Shown here piece by piece: positions 7,301-8,723 of a DNA stretch of 8,723 bases. The notes beneath the pieces are model-generated. The model searched no databases, was not told the origin of the DNA, and saw only the letters and a program-made list of their open reading frames with translations. The stretch is taken from positions 1-8,723 of the forward strand of contig JAJDEH010000135.1 of the NCBI GenBank assembly GCA_029259935.1, written 5' to 3'. The DNA is from Planctomycetota bacterium (GTDB lineage: Bacteria; Planctomycetota; Planctomycetia; Pirellulales; Pirellulaceae). The position numbers and the translations under genes are program-made. Every line of letters begins with the position of its first letter. Position 1 is the stretch's first letter.

Positions 7301-7387
7301 GGCCGATTCCGCTGCCCTGGTTACGGCGACAACCATCGTGGTTGGGCCCGACAAACAAAACGCCAATAATATTGCCTGAATTCGCAT
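4370..7387 (-). CDS. Secreted sialidase-like (BNR) protein fused to a VCBS/FG-GAP propeller
   Basis: The 1005-residue product starts with a probable signal peptide (hydrophobic core about 5-22, cleavage near Ala25-Ala26), so it should be exported. Residues about 35-350 form a BNR/sialidase-type propeller. Asp boxes are at 137-144 (SDDGGKTW), 188-195 (TRDLGKTW) and 239-246 (SADRGKTW), with a degenerate one at about 296-302. Family blocks include NPVLF (106-110), KNKPIQMADGSIW (159-171) and SYPAVIQTADGRVHIAYTW (316-334). A charged, Ser-rich linker (about 368-388) leads to a VCBS/FG-GAP region with nine DxDxDG-type calcium loops starting at 413, 514, 593, 651, 710, 782, 857, 923 and 982. No FRIP motif is visible, so sialidase activity is unproven. 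The start has AAAGGA 12 bases upstream. It is first in the minus-strand block with the symporter and lyase. It may act as a glycan-binding or glycan-cleaving surface protein. Confidence 0.9.
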   Translation of the reverse strand: MRIQAILLAFCLSGPTTMVVAVTRAAESAVASSEFIWLEAPFPQCHASTIAKADDGNLVAAWFAGTHEKNPDVGIWVSRRVDGAWTVPVEVANGVQSKNLRYPTWNPVLFQPRGGPLMLFFKVGPSPRQWWGEMMVSDDGGKTWKDRHRLPDKGIGPVKNKPIQMADGSIWCPSSTEHDGWRIHLEVTRDLGKTWTSTGPLNAKDKGAIQPSLLTYSDGRQQMLCRNQDGKGKLWQTWSADRGKTWSPLQPTPLPNPNAGTDAVTLSDGRQLLVYNHTNRGGPFPQGREMLNVAITRDGKKWSAAMVLERSKGEHSYPAVIQTADGRVHIAYTWKRKRVRHVVLDPNKLTTVEIKNGKWPEGVERLPEAVAKKEEASSSARSEPPKFERIKFRSPKANVDLGVGLWAWPLPMDWDQDGDLDLVVGCPDVPFAGIYLFENPGGDRKMPVFKPPVQVGPRHGNISVSYVNGEPRVLIPGQEFVDFRARKFAESRKIYPKSNLHENRVRANQWKYVDYDGDGALDLVVGVGDWTEYGWDNAYNREGKWTRGPLRGFVYLLRNEATTDKPQYAQPRRLLAGGKTLDVYGMPSPNFADFDGDGDLDLLCGEFLDGFTYFQNLGSRTAPKLAKGRRLQQEGQSLAMDLQMIVPVAIDWDGDGDTDLVVGDEDGRVALVEHTGKLKEGVPQFLPPKYFQQQADNVKFGALVTPVSVDWDTDGDEDLICGNTAGYIGFIENLDGGDPPRWAPPRRLQADGRTLRILAGPTGSIQGPCEAKWGYTTIDVADWNHDGLLDIVANSIWGKVVWYENVGVKKSPRLAAAKPIQVAWPAGSPAPKPAWNWWNPEDNELATQWRTTPVVIDLDRDGLNDLVMLDHEGYLAFFRRERSKDQLVLHSGQRVFTDADGKPLRLNANQAGRSGRRKWCFADWDGDGALDLLVNSRNISLFRNVSKTKRSPSSSAPWAFQDKGEVGKLRLAGHTTSPTVVDWNRDGRPDLLAGAEDGHLYYLRN

Positions 7388-7625
7388 CGTCGAAGATATT
7401 CCTTTCGCGAAACTGTGCTGAAGGCGTCTAGTCTACAATCAACGGGCTCGCCGTACCATTTCCCGGTGCGTTGGGTTGGGATTGCCGAAAAATAGCCACT
7501 TACTGAAGCGCCGTTTCGCGAACCAGTCGGCGATTTCCGTGTCGGTTGGAGTACAGCCTTTATGCGCCTTCAGGCTGGGAAGACAGGCAAAGCCTGGACT
7601 CCAGCACTCTTTGGAGCCTGCCAAT
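7388..7625. other. Divergent gap between the propeller protein and the GNAT gene
   Basis: This 238 bp gap should hold the promoters for the minus-strand block and for the GNAT gene. The part nearest the minus-strand gene holds its leader, with AAAGGA at about 7405-7400. The part nearest the GNAT gene is a dense palindromic element at 7571-7620. I see no clear -35/-10 pair in either direction and no credible small gene. An in-frame extension of the GNAT frame back to 7476 runs through the palindromic element and is not supported. Confidence 0.5.
7571..7620. repeat. Compact palindromic element overlapping the GNAT ribosome-binding site
   Basis: An outer inverted repeat, CAGGCT (7571-7576) and AGCCTG (7615-7620), encloses two smaller hairpins: CAGGC-AAA-GCCTG (7584-7596), and CTCCA (7599-7603) with TGGAG (7612-7616) around an 8-base loop. 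The second hairpin contains the GGAG ribosome-binding site of the GNAT gene. The structure looks like a short dispersed palindromic repeat or a translation-control leader. Only one copy is in this window, so a repeat nature is inferred. Confidence 0.4.
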
Positions 7626-8429
7626 ATGAGCTTGAAGCCGGACATTCTCGATTATTTCGATACCGAGGTCCGAAAGCGGAAGAGTATTCTCGCTTCGGAC
7701 TATCGGTGCGAGTTCAGCGGCGGAGTGCGGCGTACCGTCGGTCCGTTCGCCTCGGCCAGCCATAATTGGATCGACCACTGCGAGATAACCGCAACGGAAG
7801 TCGCCGAGTCGATTGCAAAACAAGTTGACTTTTTCAAGTCGATCGGCCACGCGTTCCGTTGGAAAGTTTACTCTCACGACCACGCGGCGCAACTCTCCGC
7901 ATCGTTGTTGGAGCGGGGCTTCACGCCATGGGAGCCGTGTGCCCTAATGATTCTGGATGTTGGCGGGTTTCAGTCACGGTTTCCCGACGGAATTGAATAC
8001 CGCCGCCTGACCGATCCAGACGCGCTGCCGCGTGAGTTGCAACCGGTCATGGAAACGGTCTGGGACGAAGGCGCGGACGAGTTGATTTCGGCGCTGCGAG
8101 GGGAGTTGCGTGACATGGGCGATCATATGCGAATCCATGTGGCGAAACGAGGAGGTGCAACGATCGGTTGCGGCTTGATCCGTTACAACGAGCGCAAGAC
8201 CTTTGGCGGACTATTTGCCGGTGCAACCGTTCCGGCGGAAAGAGGCGGCGGAGTCTACCGAGGCATGGTGGCCGCGCGCGTCGAGGACGTCCGCCAGGCC
8301 AAGGCTAATTACATCTACACTGAAGCGGGCTCCATGAGCCGCCCGATCCTGGAACGAATTGGCTTTGAAACCGTTGCGACGATCACTAATTACGTCTTCG
8401 ATCCATGCGGAACATTGGAGCACTCCTAG
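7626..8429 (+). CDS. GNAT family N-acetyltransferase
   Basis: The 267-residue product carries a C-terminal GNAT fold, which transfers an acetyl (or other acyl) group from CoA to an amine or similar acceptor in the cytoplasm. The acetyl-CoA-binding region is visible as LFAGATVPAERGGGVYRGMVAARVEDV (196-222, pyrophosphate loop around RGGGVYRG). It is followed by the late-domain signature SMSRPILERIGFETV (236-250), equivalent to the usual N-x-x-A-x-x-LYEK-x-GF block. The first 120 residues, including FRWKVYSHD (77-85), look like a partial, degenerate GNAT half, common in two-lobed members of the family. The ATG at 7626 is chosen because GGAG (7613-7616) lies 9 bases upstream; an in-frame start at 7476 has no such support. 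The acceptor is unknown. It faces away from the minus-strand block and converges with the FGE-like gene. Confidence 0.85.
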   Translation: MSLKPDILDYFDTEVRKRKSILASDYRCEFSGGVRRTVGPFASASHNWIDHCEITATEVAESIAKQVDFFKSIGHAFRWKVYSHDHAAQLSASLLERGFTPWEPCALMILDVGGFQSRFPDGIEYRRLTDPDALPRELQPVMETVWDEGADELISALRGELRDMGDHMRIHVAKRGGATIGCGLIRYNERKTFGGLFAGATVPAERGGGVYRGMVAARVEDVRQAKANYIYTEAGSMSRPILERIGFETVATITNYVFDPCGTLEHS

Positions 8430-8508
8430 CATTGAAGATCTCGGCTGAACCTCGCTCCACTGTTGCTCCCGCCATTTCGTGCCGGCAGCCGCCACGTCGG
8501 CCTGCAGC

Positions 8509-8723
8509 CTAACGAAACGCGACCACTCGAAAGCCGCCGTCCGCGACTTGGCGATTGGGGCCGACACCAAAATTCCTGGAGGCGGACCGAAAATACCCCA
8601 GCGTCCAGCTTCCGCCGCGAACCACGCGGCCGCGGTTGATGGTCGATCCAATGGGATCGTTCGGGGGTGAATTTTGGTAGTAGTTGGGGTCATGCACGTC
8701 CCAACACCACTCCCAAACGTTGC
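8509..8723 (-). CDS. C-terminal part of an FGE/SUMF1-superfamily protein (partial)
   Basis: Seventy codons to a TAG stop are visible; the 5' part lies beyond the window. The visible sequence begins NVWEWCWDVHDP, the superfamily's GNVWEWxxD signature. It continues with RVVRGGSW (residues 32-39 of the visible part), ASRNFGVGP and ends GGFRVVAFR, the classic C-terminus of the FGE-sulfatase / EgtB / PvdO domain. Canonical sulfatase-activating FGEs carry two catalytic cysteines just after RGGS. Here that stretch reads TLGYFRSASRN and has none, so this is probably a paralogue, not the sulfatase-maturing enzyme itself. Planctomycetes have many such paralogues, sometimes fused to kinase or other domains, which cannot be checked here. 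It converges with the GNAT gene, with 79 bp between the stops. Confidence 0.88.
   Translation of the reverse strand, partial: NVWEWCWDVHDPNYYQNSPPNDPIGSTINRGRVVRGGSWTLGYFRSASRNFGVGPNRQVADGGFRVVAFR

Noticed and set aside
7476..7625. A 50-residue N-terminal extension of the GNAT protein from an ATG at 7476
   Set aside because: The extension reads through a nested palindrome and has no ribosome-binding site, whereas the ATG at 7626 has GGAG 9 bases upstream and gives a normal N-terminus.
8211..8693. A 160-codon minus-strand open frame covering the GNAT 3' end and the FGE-like gene
   Set aside because: It overlaps the FGE-like frame on the same strand and the GNAT gene on the other. Only the FGE-like frame has family motifs, and this one has none.

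Overview
The window looks like part of a planctomycete chromosome (Pirellulales-like). This is inferred from the gene set, not from a marker gene: a long secreted protein built from Asp-box and VCBS/FG-GAP repeats, a stand-alone MEKHLA-domain protein, an SSS-family Na+/solute symporter and a formylglycine-generating-enzyme (FGE)-like domain, all in moderately GC-rich DNA with tightly packed, partly overlapping genes. No rRNA, tRNA, integrase, transposase or CRISPR array was found.

Layout from left to right. Positions 1-38 hold a possible minus-strand gene start cut by the window edge. After a divergent gap of about 210 bp comes a plus-strand membrane glycosyltransferase of family 2 (251-1297). 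It converges with a block of four minus-strand genes that read from right to left: secreted BNR/VCBS propeller protein (7387-4370), SSS symporter (4197-2683), lyase of the DHDPS/N-acetylneuraminate lyase family (2699-1815) and MEKHLA-domain protein (1780-1310). The symporter and lyase overlap by 17 bp, and the lyase and MEKHLA genes are 34 bp apart. To the right lie a plus-strand GNAT acetyltransferase (7626-8429), preceded by a compact palindromic element, and the C-terminal end of a minus-strand FGE/SUMF1-superfamily protein (8723-8509).

The four-gene minus-strand block is the most interesting part. Its first three products suggest a working order: an exported sialidase-like propeller protein acts on extracellular glycans, a Na+-driven symporter imports the released product, and a Schiff-base aldolase with an intact Tyr/Lys pair cleaves it. 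Sialic acid or another 2-keto-3-deoxy sugar acid is a reasonable guess for the substrate. However, the sialidase-like domain lacks a recognisable FRIP motif and the lyase is not a typical NanA, so the substrate is open. The MEKHLA (PAS-like) protein is an unusual last member and might be a ligand sensor.

The 172 bp between the first two genes of the block carries two related hairpins in opposite orientation. Each is preceded by GTAG, and they share a core. This is the architecture of a REP doublet (REPIN/BIME).
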